Of a stretch of DNA of 64,000 nt, positions 34,883 to 43,985 are shown in pieces. Made by a program: the position numbers and the translations under genes. The first letter of the stretch is position 1, and every line of letters begins with the position of its first letter. The notes under the pieces are model-generated. The model did no database searches and was not told the DNA's origin. It was given only the letters and a program-made list of their open reading frames with translations. Origin of the DNA: Pontibacter chinhatensis (lineage in GTDB: Bacteria; Bacteroidota; Bacteroidia; Cytophagales; Hymenobacteraceae); NCBI RefSeq assembly GCF_900113285.1, contig NZ_FOOT01000001.1, positions 558,001 through 622,000 of the forward strand. Reading direction: 5' to 3'.

Positions 34883-35671
34883 ATGAAACTTAGAAATGCA
34901 TTTGCCTACATTTTAGCAGCCATATTTATAAGCCAGCTTGCATCCTGCACCAACACGAAAAATGCTATTTACTTTAGTAACATTAGCGAAGCTGAGTTTA
35001 ACGCCTCCAGTGAGAACCTGGAACCCGTCATCCAGAACAACGACCTGCTGAGCATCTCGGTCACCAGCCTTAACCCGGAGGCGTCCCAGATTTTCAACGT
35101 CAATAGCTCTACCGACTTCAGGGGTGCCACAGCCTCCAGCACCGTCGCACCGGCCACCGGATACCTGGTAGACCAGAGTGGGTATATTCAGTTTCCGCTA
35201 ATTGGCAATATTAAGGCCCAGGGGCTAACCAAGAAAGCCCTGAAGGAAAATATCGAGAAAGAGTTAGCTAGTCGCAGACTGCTCCTGGAGCCAAGCGTCG
35301 ACATCAGGTATCTGAACTATAAAGTCTCGATACTCGGAGAGGTGGCGCGCCCCTCTGTGCTCACGGTACCGAATGAGAAAATAACACTTCTGGAGGCAGT
35401 CGGCCTTGCAGGAGACCTGACAATTTATGCAAACCGCCATAATGTGCTATTGATTAGAGAGGAGGAAGGCAAGAAGAAGCTTATCAGATTAGACCTAACA
35501 TCGGATGACCTGTTCACCTCGCCATATTACCACCTCAAGTCCAATGACATTATTTATGTGGAGCCGAACAAGAACAAAATAGCGGCGTCCGGGGCTGCCC
35601 GGCAGTGGCTTCCGCTTGTTCTGAGCTCCCTTACGCTAGTTGTTGTCAGCATCGATCGTTTAGCAAGATAA
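34883..35671 (+). CDS. Polysaccharide biosynthesis/export lipoprotein (Wza-like)
   Basis: It forms the outer-membrane export pore for the polymer. The 262-residue protein has a lipoprotein signal (MKLRNAFAYILAAIFISQLASC, Cys22). The poly_export domain follows (IQNNDLLSISVTSLNPEASQIFN; GYLVDQSGYIQFPLIGNIKAQGLTKKAL), then an SLBB-like region (KVSILGEVARPSVLTVPNEKITLLEAVGLAGD), and a C-terminal hydrophobic segment (ARQWLPLVLSSLTLVVVSIDRL). It is the first gene of the + strand cluster; the Wzc-like gene begins 11 bases after its stop. Confidence 0.93.
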   Translation: MKLRNAFAYILAAIFISQLASCTNTKNAIYFSNISEAEFNASSENLEPVIQNNDLLSISVTSLNPEASQIFNVNSSTDFRGATASSTVAPATGYLVDQSGYIQFPLIGNIKAQGLTKKALKENIEKELASRRLLLEPSVDIRYLNYKVSILGEVARPSVLTVPNEKITLLEAVGLAGDLTIYANRHNVLLIREEEGKKKLIRLDLTSDDLFTSPYYHLKSNDIIYVEPNKNKIAASGAARQWLPLVLSSLTLVVVSIDRLAR

Positions 35672-35682
35672 TTAAAGTGGGT

Positions 35683-38007
35683 ATGGACAAAAACAAAACA
35701 AACTCAGAAGATAACCTGGCAGTAGCACTGCTGTACAAGTTCTTACCATTTTGGCCGTTGTTCCTCGTTTTGCTGTTGCTGGGAATGGCTGGCGCCTGGG
35801 CCTATATAAAATATTATACTATCCCTTCTTATGCAGTCACTGCCTCGCTGCTGATTAAGGATGAGGAGAAGGGCGTGAATGCCTCTAAGATAATGGAATC
35901 GATAGATGCATTCAGCACCAACAAGACAGTGGAAAACGAACTGAATGTGTTACGCTCCAGCGCGCTAATGTCTCAGGTGGTGCATAAGCTTAAGCTGTAT
36001 GCACCCATCTATGAGGAGGACAGGTTCAAGTCCATTCCCGCTTATAATACCTCACCCATTACCATTTCACTTAAGTCACCGGAGACTGCCGTAGAGTATC
36101 CTGCGGTATACTTCACATATGATCAGGCTACCCAAAAGGTGCAAATAGACGGCAAGGAATACCCGCTCAGCACATGGGTTGTTACTCCTTACGGCGAGAT
36201 GCTGTTTGAAAAGAACCTCTTACAGAATGGCAGTGCTCAACATCCGCTGTTCTTCTCCATCAATAACCCCAAAGCAGTTGCCAAGCAGCTCATCAGCAGG
36301 ATTTATGTAGAATCACCCGGAAAGGCATCGAGTGTCGTAAACCTATATATCGAGGACAATGTACCTGAAAGAGGCGAGGACATCCTAAACGCCTTGATTG
36401 ACGCCTATCTGCAAGCCGCACAAGTAGACAGGAATGCCTTGGTGTCGCAGACACTGGCCTTTGTGGAGGATCGCATCCAACTCATCGAAAAGGAACTGAA
36501 GGTGCTGGAGGAGCAGATTGTAAAGTATAGAGCCTCTAACGGAGCGGTTAACTTGAACGAGCAAGGAAAACTATACTTGCAGAGTGTGGACTTTAACGAC
36601 CGCAGGATGAATGAAATTAACCTGCAGTTAGCTGTTTTAGATAACGTTGAAAAATATGTGTTGTCGAAGGAGGAAAATATAGGTATTGTTCCATCTACCC
36701 TGGGTGTGAGCGACCCGGTGCTTTCACAATTACTGCAGAAGTTATATGAAGCTGAGATACAATATCAGCAGCTTAAGAAAACCACTGCTGAAAATAACCC
36801 GCTGCTCATCTCGTTGCGGGAGGAGATAGATAACATGCGCCCTGGGGTACTGGAAAATATCAGAAACCAGCGTAGCAACCTGTTGGCAAGCCGCGACAAA
36901 GTCGCCTCCACTTCCTCCCAGTACAGCCATGTGCTGCAAGGTATACCACAGAAAGAGCGCGAGTTACTGGAGATAAGCAGGCAGCAGGCCATCAAGAACA
37001 ACGCTTATAGCTTCCTGCTTCAGAAACGCGAGGAGACAGTGCTATCTTATGCGCCGTCCGCGGAGGATGTGAAGGTGGTGGACCGTGCAGAGGCCTCGAG
37101 AGGCCCTGTAAGCCCAAGACCACTCTACATATACCTAACCTCAGTGGTATTAGCGCTGGGGGCAGGCATAGCCCTGGTGACCGGTAAGGAGCTGCTCAAC
37201 AGCAAGGTGTTGTTCAGGTCCGAAATAGAAAACTGCACGAACGCTCCCATTGTGGCAGAACTATCTGCGGCAAAGTATAAAGGCAAGAAAACGCTGCTGG
37301 GTCCGGACGATGTTGCCCAGGTAGAGCAGTTCCGGCAGATGAGGGTAACCATGGGATTATATGGCAGGACCTTCACCAGGAAGAAAATTATGGTTACATC
37401 AAGTATACCGGGGGAAGGCAAAAGCTTTGTCAGCAGCAACCTGGCCATCAGCCTTGCCTCCTCTTCTAAGAAGGTAGTCCTGGTAGATTTTGACCTGCGA
37501 AACCCCAACACCTCTGTCCTGTTCGAGAAGGCGAATGAGCCAGGTATAATTGAGTACCTGATGGATAATGCCCAGCCAGGAGAAATCATAAAGCCGTCGC
37601 CTTACCAGAACTTAAGTATACTTCCTGCAGGCATCAACATCGGGGACCATACCGAGTTGCTGCTCAACGGCAAGATAGAAGAGTTGTTCAAGATCCTGGA
37701 AGAGTCATTCGACTACGTGATCATCGACACTCCTCCGCTAGACCTGGTTTCGGACGCCTATCTACTCTCTGAGTTCTGTGATATTACCTTACTGATTATA
37801 AGGCATGCCTACACCCCCAAGAGCCTGGTACTGCGCCTGACGCAGGACAACAAGCTCAAGCAATTAAACAATGTGGCCATCGTGTTTAACGGAGTGAAGC
37901 CTAGGGGCTTCGTGAAGGGACAGTATGGCTATGGCTATGGCTATGGCTACGAGAGTAAGTATGGTAACAAAAGCTATAAACCAAGAGGTATTGCTGTAAA
38001 CTCTTAA
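35683..38007 (+). CDS. Wzc-like polysaccharide tyrosine autokinase / copolymerase
   Basis: It controls chain length and export of the polymer. The 774-residue protein has a TM segment near 20-45 (FLPFWPLFLVLLLLGMAGAW), a large periplasmic Wzz-like region with coiled coils (AFVEDRIQLIEKELKVLEEQ), a second TM segment near 485-505, and a cytosolic BY-kinase domain. That domain has Walker A SSIPGEGKSFVSSN near 572-585, A' VVLVDFDLRNP and B YVIIDTPPLDL. The tail is Tyr/Gly-rich: GQYGYGYGYGYESKYGNKSY, the expected autophosphorylation cluster. Four in-frame TATGGC hexamers encode it (37924-37947). The start at 35683 is chosen over upstream overlap with the Wza-like gene. Confidence 0.95.
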   Translation: MDKNKTNSEDNLAVALLYKFLPFWPLFLVLLLLGMAGAWAYIKYYTIPSYAVTASLLIKDEEKGVNASKIMESIDAFSTNKTVENELNVLRSSALMSQVVHKLKLYAPIYEEDRFKSIPAYNTSPITISLKSPETAVEYPAVYFTYDQATQKVQIDGKEYPLSTWVVTPYGEMLFEKNLLQNGSAQHPLFFSINNPKAVAKQLISRIYVESPGKASSVVNLYIEDNVPERGEDILNALIDAYLQAAQVDRNALVSQTLAFVEDRIQLIEKELKVLEEQIVKYRASNGAVNLNEQGKLYLQSVDFNDRRMNEINLQLAVLDNVEKYVLSKEENIGIVPSTLGVSDPVLSQLLQKLYEAEIQYQQLKKTTAENNPLLISLREEIDNMRPGVLENIRNQRSNLLASRDKVASTSSQYSHVLQGIPQKERELLEISRQQAIKNNAYSFLLQKREETVLSYAPSAEDVKVVDRAEASRGPVSPRPLYIYLTSVVLALGAGIALVTGKELLNSKVLFRSEIENCTNAPIVAELSAAKYKGKKTLLGPDDVAQVEQFRQMRVTMGLYGRTFTRKKIMVTSSIPGEGKSFVSSNLAISLASSSKKVVLVDFDLRNPNTSVLFEKANEPGIIEYLMDNAQPGEIIKPSPYQNLSILPAGINIGDHTELLLNGKIEELFKILEESFDYVIIDTPPLDLVSDAYLLSEFCDITLLIIRHAYTPKSLVLRLTQDNKLKQLNNVAIVFNGVKPRGFVKGQYGYGYGYGYESKYGNKSYKPRGIAVNS

Positions 38008-38187
38008 CATTAACAAGCCGCAGGCTACTGCATCCACCCTCACATAATGCAATTTAAGAGCAGCTGTTGGTTCTTCCGATAAGGTGCTTTCATATCCCAA
38101 AACCTTCGTTCCCGGTTACCCAATGTGACTGAGGTAGGCGAAGCCTTATACAAAATGAATTCCCGCTACTTAAAAAACCCTCAGAAG

Positions 38188-38694
38188 ATGACTCAAAACT
38201 GGTACGCCGTCTATACAAAGCCACGCTGGGAGAAGAAGGTCGCACAGACTTTAACACAGCATGGCATTCAGGCCTATTGTCCAATTAACAGGGTCGTGAG
38301 GCAGTGGAGCGACAGAAAGAAAATCATTCATGCCCCGCTATTTACCTCCTATGTTTTTGTGCGGATCACAGAAAAGCAAATTGCCGATGCCAAAAAGGTG
38401 GAAGGCGTGATAAACCTGGTGTACTGGCTCGGAAAGCCGGCCATTATTAGGGATGAGGAGATTGAAATCATCAGGCAGTTTCTAGCCGGATACGAGAATG
38501 TGCAGCTGGAAAAAGCGCAGTTCCGGGTAAACGATAAAGTCAAAATGACTTCAGGCCTGCTCTCAGATAAAGAGGGAACTGTAGTGGCCGTGAAGAACAA
38601 TACAGTTAAGGTGGCGCTACCCTCTCTCCACTATATCATGTTTGCCGAGGTTGAAAAATCTGATGTCGCTAAGGTAAGCAGCATCCAAGCCTGA
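38188..38694 (+). CDS. UpxY/NusG-like transcription antiterminator
   Basis: A 168-residue NusG paralogue: the NGN domain MTQNWYAVYTKPRWEKKVAQ, then IQAYCPINRVVRQWSDRKKIIHAPLFTSYVFVRI and GVINLVYWLGKPAIIRDEEIEIIRQF, followed by a KOW domain (FRVNDKVKMTSGLLSDKEGTVVAVKNN). UpxY proteins in Bacteroides help RNA polymerase through the leader of their own polysaccharide locus. The open frame reaches 38125, with another ATG at 38155, but 38188 gives the family start. It is the third gene of the cluster, not the first as in most Bacteroides loci. Confidence 0.92.
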   Translation: MTQNWYAVYTKPRWEKKVAQTLTQHGIQAYCPINRVVRQWSDRKKIIHAPLFTSYVFVRITEKQIADAKKVEGVINLVYWLGKPAIIRDEEIEIIRQFLAGYENVQLEKAQFRVNDKVKMTSGLLSDKEGTVVAVKNNTVKVALPSLHYIMFAEVEKSDVAKVSSIQA

Positions 38695-38733
38695 CGCTAG
38701 TAAAGTATAATTTCCATTTAATTTATTCTGGGT

Positions 38734-39813
38734 ATGAAAGTTCTTGTTACAGGTACTGCAGGCTTTGTTGGTTTTCATTTGGCTGAGAACCTGCTCCGCC
38801 GGGGAGAAGAAGTGGTGGGCGTTGACAACATCAACAGTTACTATGATGCCAGCTTAAAGTACGCCAGGCTACAGGAAAGTGGTATTGCAGAAGATCTTGT
38901 AGCGTGGAACAAGGAAGTAACCAGCGTCAAGTTCCCTAATTATAGGTTTATCAGGATGAACCTGGAGGATAAGGACAGCCTGCTGGCCTTGTGCGAGCGG
39001 GAAGGGTTTGAGGTAATCGTGCACCTTGCCGCCCAGGCAGGCGTTCGCTACTCGATTACCAACCCCGATGCCTATGCCCAGTCCAACCTTATCAGCTTTC
39101 TGAACGTGCTGGAAGCCAGCCGGTATTGCCAGGTAAAACACCTGGTGTACGCCAGCTCGTCAAGCGTGTATGGGCTGAACGGAACCATGCCTTTCTCTGT
39201 AAAGCACTGTGTCGACCACCCAGTGTCCTTGTATGCAGCCAGTAAAAAGGCAAATGAGCTGATGGCCCATACCTACAGCCACCTTTACAGAATCCCGACT
39301 TCCGGCCTGAGGTTCTTCACAGTGTATGGCCCCTGGGGGCGTCCCGATATGGCATACTTCCTCTTTACCGAAGCCATCTGCAACGGCAAGCCGATTCAGG
39401 TCTTCAACAAGGGCAAGATGAAGCGTGACTTCACCTACATCGATGATATTGTGGAGGGAATCGTGAATGTGATGTATAAGCCAGCTGAACCAGACGTTAG
39501 CTGGAACCCCAAACGGCCGGACCCCTCCCACTCCACGGCACCTTACTGCATCTATAACATTGGCAACAACAAACCTGTGGAGCTGATGCAGTTCATCCGT
39601 GAAATTGAGGCTTGTGTAGGGAAAGAGGCTATCCTGGAAATGAAGGAGATGCAGGCAGGCGATGTGACTGCCACCTGGGCCAACATAGACGAGCTGATGC
39701 AGCACTTCAACTATAAGCCGGCCACTAGCCTTCAGGCGGGGCTACGGAAATTTACCGACTGGTACAAACAATATTATGCCGTGCAAGTAGAACCAGCCGC
39801 TGTAAGCGGGTGA
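38734..39813 (+). CDS. NAD-dependent nucleotide-sugar epimerase (UDP-glucuronate 4-epimerase type)
   Basis: A 359-residue extended SDR. The Rossmann motif TGTAGFVGFHLAE is at 7-19, HLAAQAGVRYSI near 96-108, SSSSVYGLNGTMPFS, and the catalytic Tyr/Lys pair in SLYAASKKANELMAHTYSHL. RFFTVYGPWGRPDMAYFLFTEAI and RDFTYIDDIVEGIV are typical of CapI/LpsL enzymes that make UDP-galacturonate from UDP-glucuronate. This would supply a uronic acid for the polymer. The specificity is inferred from these motifs. It lies 39 bases after the antiterminator gene. Confidence 0.9.
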   Translation: MKVLVTGTAGFVGFHLAENLLRRGEEVVGVDNINSYYDASLKYARLQESGIAEDLVAWNKEVTSVKFPNYRFIRMNLEDKDSLLALCEREGFEVIVHLAAQAGVRYSITNPDAYAQSNLISFLNVLEASRYCQVKHLVYASSSSVYGLNGTMPFSVKHCVDHPVSLYAASKKANELMAHTYSHLYRIPTSGLRFFTVYGPWGRPDMAYFLFTEAICNGKPIQVFNKGKMKRDFTYIDDIVEGIVNVMYKPAEPDVSWNPKRPDPSHSTAPYCIYNIGNNKPVELMQFIREIEACVGKEAILEMKEMQAGDVTATWANIDELMQHFNYKPATSLQAGLRKFTDWYKQYYAVQVEPAAVSG

Positions 39814-39902
39814 GTTCAGGTTTGAACCTGGAACCAAATCATACCGCGATTTACTAGCCTAAAAGGCGAGCGGTCCTACATGTACCTATTACGTTTCTTG
39901 CA

Positions 39903-41456
39903 TTGGAAAGAGAAGTTCTACCCTCTCCCACTCTTAAGAAGAAAGAAAATCTTAAGCAGCGGGCATACCTTAATTCCCTCACCAGCATACTGGACTTTGG
40001 TGCTACCCAGCTAACCGGTTTCATAGTCAGTCCTTTCATTGTAGGCACCCTGGGCAGCTCCATGTATGGCATCTGGCAGATGCTTGGACAAATGACGGGC
40101 TACGCGAAAATAGCCGATACCAGGGCAACACAGGTGCTGAAGTGGACAGTTGCCAAGAAAAAAGATATAGCAGACGAAGAGGAACTGCGCAGCGATGTAA
40201 CAAGTGCCTTCATCATCACTATGTTTATCGTCCCGCTTGTGCTCATCGTGGGTGCCGTCTTGTCCTGGTACGCCCCGGTGATAACCAAAGCGGAGGAGGC
40301 CTATTACAACCTTATCCGGATTACCTGTTCGCTCCTTATCCTCTCCCTGGTCATCACTAAGCTTTTTGATCTGTATGAGTCTGTGTTGAGGGGTATGAAC
40401 CTGTCTTTCAAGCGGATGGGGCTCCGGGCCGCCATAGTAGTTGTAGGTGGCGGATTAAAGGTGCTGGTGCTTACGCTGGGCTATGGGTTAATAGGACTGT
40501 CGGCTGTTCAGGTGCTGCTCACGCTGGTGCTCGGCATCTCATACTATGTGGTTGTAAGAAATAACATCAGCTGGTTTGGGTTTGGCCGCACAAGCTATGC
40601 AAAAATAAAAGGCTTCAGTAAGGTTAGTGGCTGGTACCTGGCCGATACCGGTGCCAACCTGTTGCTCGGAAACAGCGATAAAATTCTGCTGGGCATTGTA
40701 GCCGGCCCGGTGGTGGTGACATACTACACGCTCACACAGTTCCTGCCCATTGCCCTGCAAGGCTTGATCAACCGCGTGGTGATGGGCATTATACCCGGGG
40801 TGGGCAAGTTGTTAGGGCTGGAGGAGTATGATAAAGTCAGAAAGGTCACGGCTAACATCAACAACATCACTTTCCTGCTAACGACTGCCTCCGGTGTTGC
40901 CATTATTCTGCTGAACCAATCCTTCCTGAACATCTGGGTTGGAGAAGGCTTGTATGCTGGCACCATTGCCAACTTGCTGATTATGGTGATGATCATGCAG
41001 GATACCTTTATCAAGCACGACTCCTACATCATCAGTGCCACGCTGGACTTAAAACATAAGGTGCTGCTTACTTTGGTAGCCGGTGTGGCTTTTCTACTGA
41101 TTGGGTACTTTATGGCAGATAAATTTGGCATCATTGGCCTATGCATAAGTATGATAGTGGGCAAGTTTATACTTTATGTCGGCCAGCAGCGGATACTTTA
41201 CCAAAAGTTGCACTACGCCTCTAAGGCAGGAAACATATCAAACCTGCGCCCACTGATTGTTGCACTGGTTTTGCTGGCAGGGGCAAGCTACTTGGCTTCG
41301 TTCTTAAAGCCTTTAGGCCTGCTGCAAATGGCCGCCCTGGCACCTATTGCATTCATGGTTCCGTTCTGCATTTTCTTTTGGATAGGAATGCAGCAACAGG
41401 AAAGAAACGAACTTGTGGAGCTTGTATCTGCCATAAAGTTCCTGAAGACTGAATAG
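39903..41456 (+). CDS. Oligosaccharide flippase (Wzx-like, MATE/PST family)
   Basis: A 517-residue protein with about 12-14 hydrophobic segments. The N-terminus is YLNSLTSILDFGATQLTGFIVSPFIVGTLGSSMYGIWQ, the pattern of polysaccharide transporters that flip lipid-linked repeat units across the inner membrane. The only start in frame that keeps this segment is TTG at 39903; an ATG at 39880 is in another frame. A TTG start is a little unusual here. The glycosyltransferase gene begins 6 bases after the stop, so the genes are co-transcribed. Confidence 0.9.
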   Translation: MEREVLPSPTLKKKENLKQRAYLNSLTSILDFGATQLTGFIVSPFIVGTLGSSMYGIWQMLGQMTGYAKIADTRATQVLKWTVAKKKDIADEEELRSDVTSAFIITMFIVPLVLIVGAVLSWYAPVITKAEEAYYNLIRITCSLLILSLVITKLFDLYESVLRGMNLSFKRMGLRAAIVVVGGGLKVLVLTLGYGLIGLSAVQVLLTLVLGISYYVVVRNNISWFGFGRTSYAKIKGFSKVSGWYLADTGANLLLGNSDKILLGIVAGPVVVTYYTLTQFLPIALQGLINRVVMGIIPGVGKLLGLEEYDKVRKVTANINNITFLLTTASGVAIILLNQSFLNIWVGEGLYAGTIANLLIMVMIMQDTFIKHDSYIISATLDLKHKVLLTLVAGVAFLLIGYFMADKFGIIGLCISMIVGKFILYVGQQRILYQKLHYASKAGNISNLRPLIVALVLLAGASYLASFLKPLGLLQMAALAPIAFMVPFCIFFWIGMQQQERNELVELVSAIKFLKTE

Positions 41457-41462
41457 CGTCCT

Positions 41463-42617
41463 ATGAAAATCTTATTTGTTGCCCCACGCTTCCACACCAA
41501 CCAGTATGAGTTAGTAAAAACACTTCAGGACCACCACCACCAGGTATACTTTCATGTCAGCTACCTGGGCCCAACTGAAGATTATAGTCTGCTAACCCCG
41601 ACTAATTTCCGGCAAAGCAAAGTATCTGTCGCGATAGAGAACATATTGACCAAAAGAATTATCAGAAGACCCTACTATTTCTACTTCCCGAATATACGCG
41701 AATACTGGTTAGGGTTTAAGAGGCTCAGACCTGAGCTAGTCATCATCCGTGATCCTTACACGCTGTTTTCGATAATAGCCGCCTTCTGCGCCTATTTTCT
41801 CGGTGTCAAAACTATTTTCTACACACAGGAGGATCTCTACCGAAAGCGAACCCTATTTACCCATTTAAAGCAACAACTCACCATCCAGTTTTTTAAAGCT
41901 GCCTGGATTACGCCCATAGTAGAAAGCCCACGAAGTAACTCCAGAACTTTAAAGTATATGTATTACTTCCCGCTGCCTATTCCACTGCCGCCTATAGATG
42001 AGGTGCATAAACAAGCTCCTATTCCGGTGCCCGCCTTACTGATGGTTGGCAAATACCATCAGAGCAGGAAAATGCACCTGTTGCTTTTGGAGGCTGCACA
42101 CAGGCTGAGGTCTAGATTTAATTTTCGTTTGACCATGGTGGGAGAATGCATTAATGCAGAGCAACAGCGCAAGTATAAAATACTGGAAGATAAGGTAGAA
42201 CAACTCGGCATTGGCGATCGGGTAAGCTTGAAGGCTAATGTGCCTTACCATGAAATGAGCGCACTTTACACCAGTCACCATGTGTTTGTTCTGCCCTCAA
42301 TAAATGAGCCCTACAGCATTTCCGTGCTGGAGGCCTTGGCTTATGGCCTTCCGGTTATCTGCACAGACTCCTGCGGTTCAAAGGTGCATATCAAAGACGG
42401 GTGGAATGGCTACATTGTGAAAGCAGCCTCCCTGGATGCACTTGCAAATGGCATCGCTGAAATTATCTCAGACGATGAGAAAATAAGCGAAATGAGTGGG
42501 AATGCCCTGGCCTATGTGCAGGAGAACTTATCCGGTGATGTATGCTACAAGCGGCTTCGGGAAATTATGGCCGATCGCTTTGCCACTGATATTGAAGCAC
42601 CTGCACTAGCCCGCTAA
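41463..42617 (+). CDS. GT4-family glycosyltransferase (GT-B fold)
   Basis: A 384-residue protein with KILFVAPRFHTNQYELVKTL at the N-terminus and the GT-B donor-site region FVLPSINEPYSISVLEALAYGLPVICTDSCGSKVHIKDGWNGYIV near 275-320, with the E-x7-E-like pair in EPYSISVLEA. It transfers a sugar from a nucleotide donor to the growing repeat unit on the cytosolic face. The donor is unknown. It lies 6 bases after the flippase gene and 41 before the polymerase gene. Confidence 0.9.
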   Translation: MKILFVAPRFHTNQYELVKTLQDHHHQVYFHVSYLGPTEDYSLLTPTNFRQSKVSVAIENILTKRIIRRPYYFYFPNIREYWLGFKRLRPELVIIRDPYTLFSIIAAFCAYFLGVKTIFYTQEDLYRKRTLFTHLKQQLTIQFFKAAWITPIVESPRSNSRTLKYMYYFPLPIPLPPIDEVHKQAPIPVPALLMVGKYHQSRKMHLLLLEAAHRLRSRFNFRLTMVGECINAEQQRKYKILEDKVEQLGIGDRVSLKANVPYHEMSALYTSHHVFVLPSINEPYSISVLEALAYGLPVICTDSCGSKVHIKDGWNGYIVKAASLDALANGIAEIISDDEKISEMSGNALAYVQENLSGDVCYKRLREIMADRFATDIEAPALAR

Positions 42618-42658
42618 CCGGGTGAAGAAAATTTAGAAATAACTTAACAAGCAAAACC

Positions 42659-43951
42659 ATGGCTCCTTTTTTCCTGCTGTTAGAACTTTTAAGTTATGCT
42701 TTCATCGTCTATCTGTTTCTGAAGAAGAAAGACCTGGCTATACTTTACCTGCCTGTGGTTTTCTTCACACGCAGTGTCATTGACCCTGTCTTGCCTGCAA
42801 TCACGTTCTACTTCTCCATGACAGCCCTGGTGTTCTCCTTCGTTTTCCGGAACCCCTATTACTTTAAGCAGAATGTACCGGCGTTTCTATTGTTTTTATA
42901 CTTTCTGGTGTTGCTGCCCCGGTCAACAAACCTGGAGTTCATACGCCCCTATGTGTTCTCCGTGCTATGGCTATTTACGTTGGTGCCGATGATCAGCACC
43001 ATCTACCAGAAACACTCAAGAGAGGAGATCTTTTATGAGCTGAAGAACGCGGCCCTGCTCATACTTATACTTTTCATCGCCAACGTGGTCGTCTCCACCC
43101 TCAAGGGCTTCTCGCCAACGGAGATGTATGGCATCACGACCGGGATCCTGTATGGGAACGTTTATGCAGCGGGCTTCAACATCCTGACTTACTGCATCTT
43201 TGTAGTTGCGCTGAGCTCCATCCACCATAGAAGCTTCTTCAATCTTGTTGTTTTGGTAACTGCGGTTTCCTTCCTGCTGCTTAGCCTGCGGCGCTCGGTT
43301 ATTGGCATGAGCTTTTTAGGTGTTGCCATTGCTTACTTTACACTCCTCACAAGGGAGAAAGCAAAGATGTTTGTGCTGGCAGGCGTTCTGATTTTTACCA
43401 TCGGCACTGTTCTATATTCCGCCACCGACCTGGCAGACAGCTTTAAAGAACGGTATGAGTTAAGAAAACTGGACGAGCGGGAGTTAGAAGAAGAGTCGCG
43501 GTTTCTGGAATACGAGCTCCTGTACAAGGACATGTTCGTTTATTATGACTACAGCCCGCTAATAGGCTACGAACCCTTTAACAGTTGGGGAAACTATGGC
43601 AGAGGAGCGCTCGAAGACAGAAGCCTTCATGGAGACTTAACCAGCATTACCCACTCCAGCGGTTTAATTGGGCTCTGCCTTTACCTTTTAATGGTCTTTA
43701 CGGCCTTCAGGAGCGCCTGGAGAGCAGCAGAGACACGCACAGACCTGCTCATCATCCTGTTCAGCGCCATTTCATTTGCAGCTTACACACTAACGGGACG
43801 CTATACCGAGATAGGCTCTATGATGATGCTATACCTTGTGCTGTTGTTGCCCCTTTCTAACAACGATAAGGAGACGGACGAGGAGGAGGTGGAGGAAGAA
43901 CAGGAGGACTTGCCAGCCATCAGCAATGCGTTAACTACCCATGTTTACTAA
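42659..43951 (+). CDS. O-antigen ligase/polymerase-type membrane protein (Wzy-like)
   Basis: A 430-residue protein with about ten TM segments and a large periplasmic loop (about residues 260-310: KERYELRKLDERELEEESRFLEYELLYKDM...GYEPFNSWG). A His in SLHGDLTSITHSSGLIGLCLYLL matches the 'H..(y/l).....GL.G...y' motif of Wzy/WaaL proteins. It would polymerise repeat units in the periplasm. The C-terminus is very acidic (DKETDEEEVEEEQEDLP), which is unusual for the family. ATG at 42659 is directly before the first TM segment. Confidence 0.85.
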   Translation: MAPFFLLLELLSYAFIVYLFLKKKDLAILYLPVVFFTRSVIDPVLPAITFYFSMTALVFSFVFRNPYYFKQNVPAFLLFLYFLVLLPRSTNLEFIRPYVFSVLWLFTLVPMISTIYQKHSREEIFYELKNAALLILILFIANVVVSTLKGFSPTEMYGITTGILYGNVYAAGFNILTYCIFVVALSSIHHRSFFNLVVLVTAVSFLLLSLRRSVIGMSFLGVAIAYFTLLTREKAKMFVLAGVLIFTIGTVLYSATDLADSFKERYELRKLDERELEEESRFLEYELLYKDMFVYYDYSPLIGYEPFNSWGNYGRGALEDRSLHGDLTSITHSSGLIGLCLYLLMVFTAFRSAWRAAETRTDLLIILFSAISFAAYTLTGRYTEIGSMMMLYLVLLLPLSNNDKETDEEEVEEEQEDLPAISNALTTHVY

Positions 43952-43985
43952 TATTATTTTGCTTAACCCAAAAGCCTGAACACCT

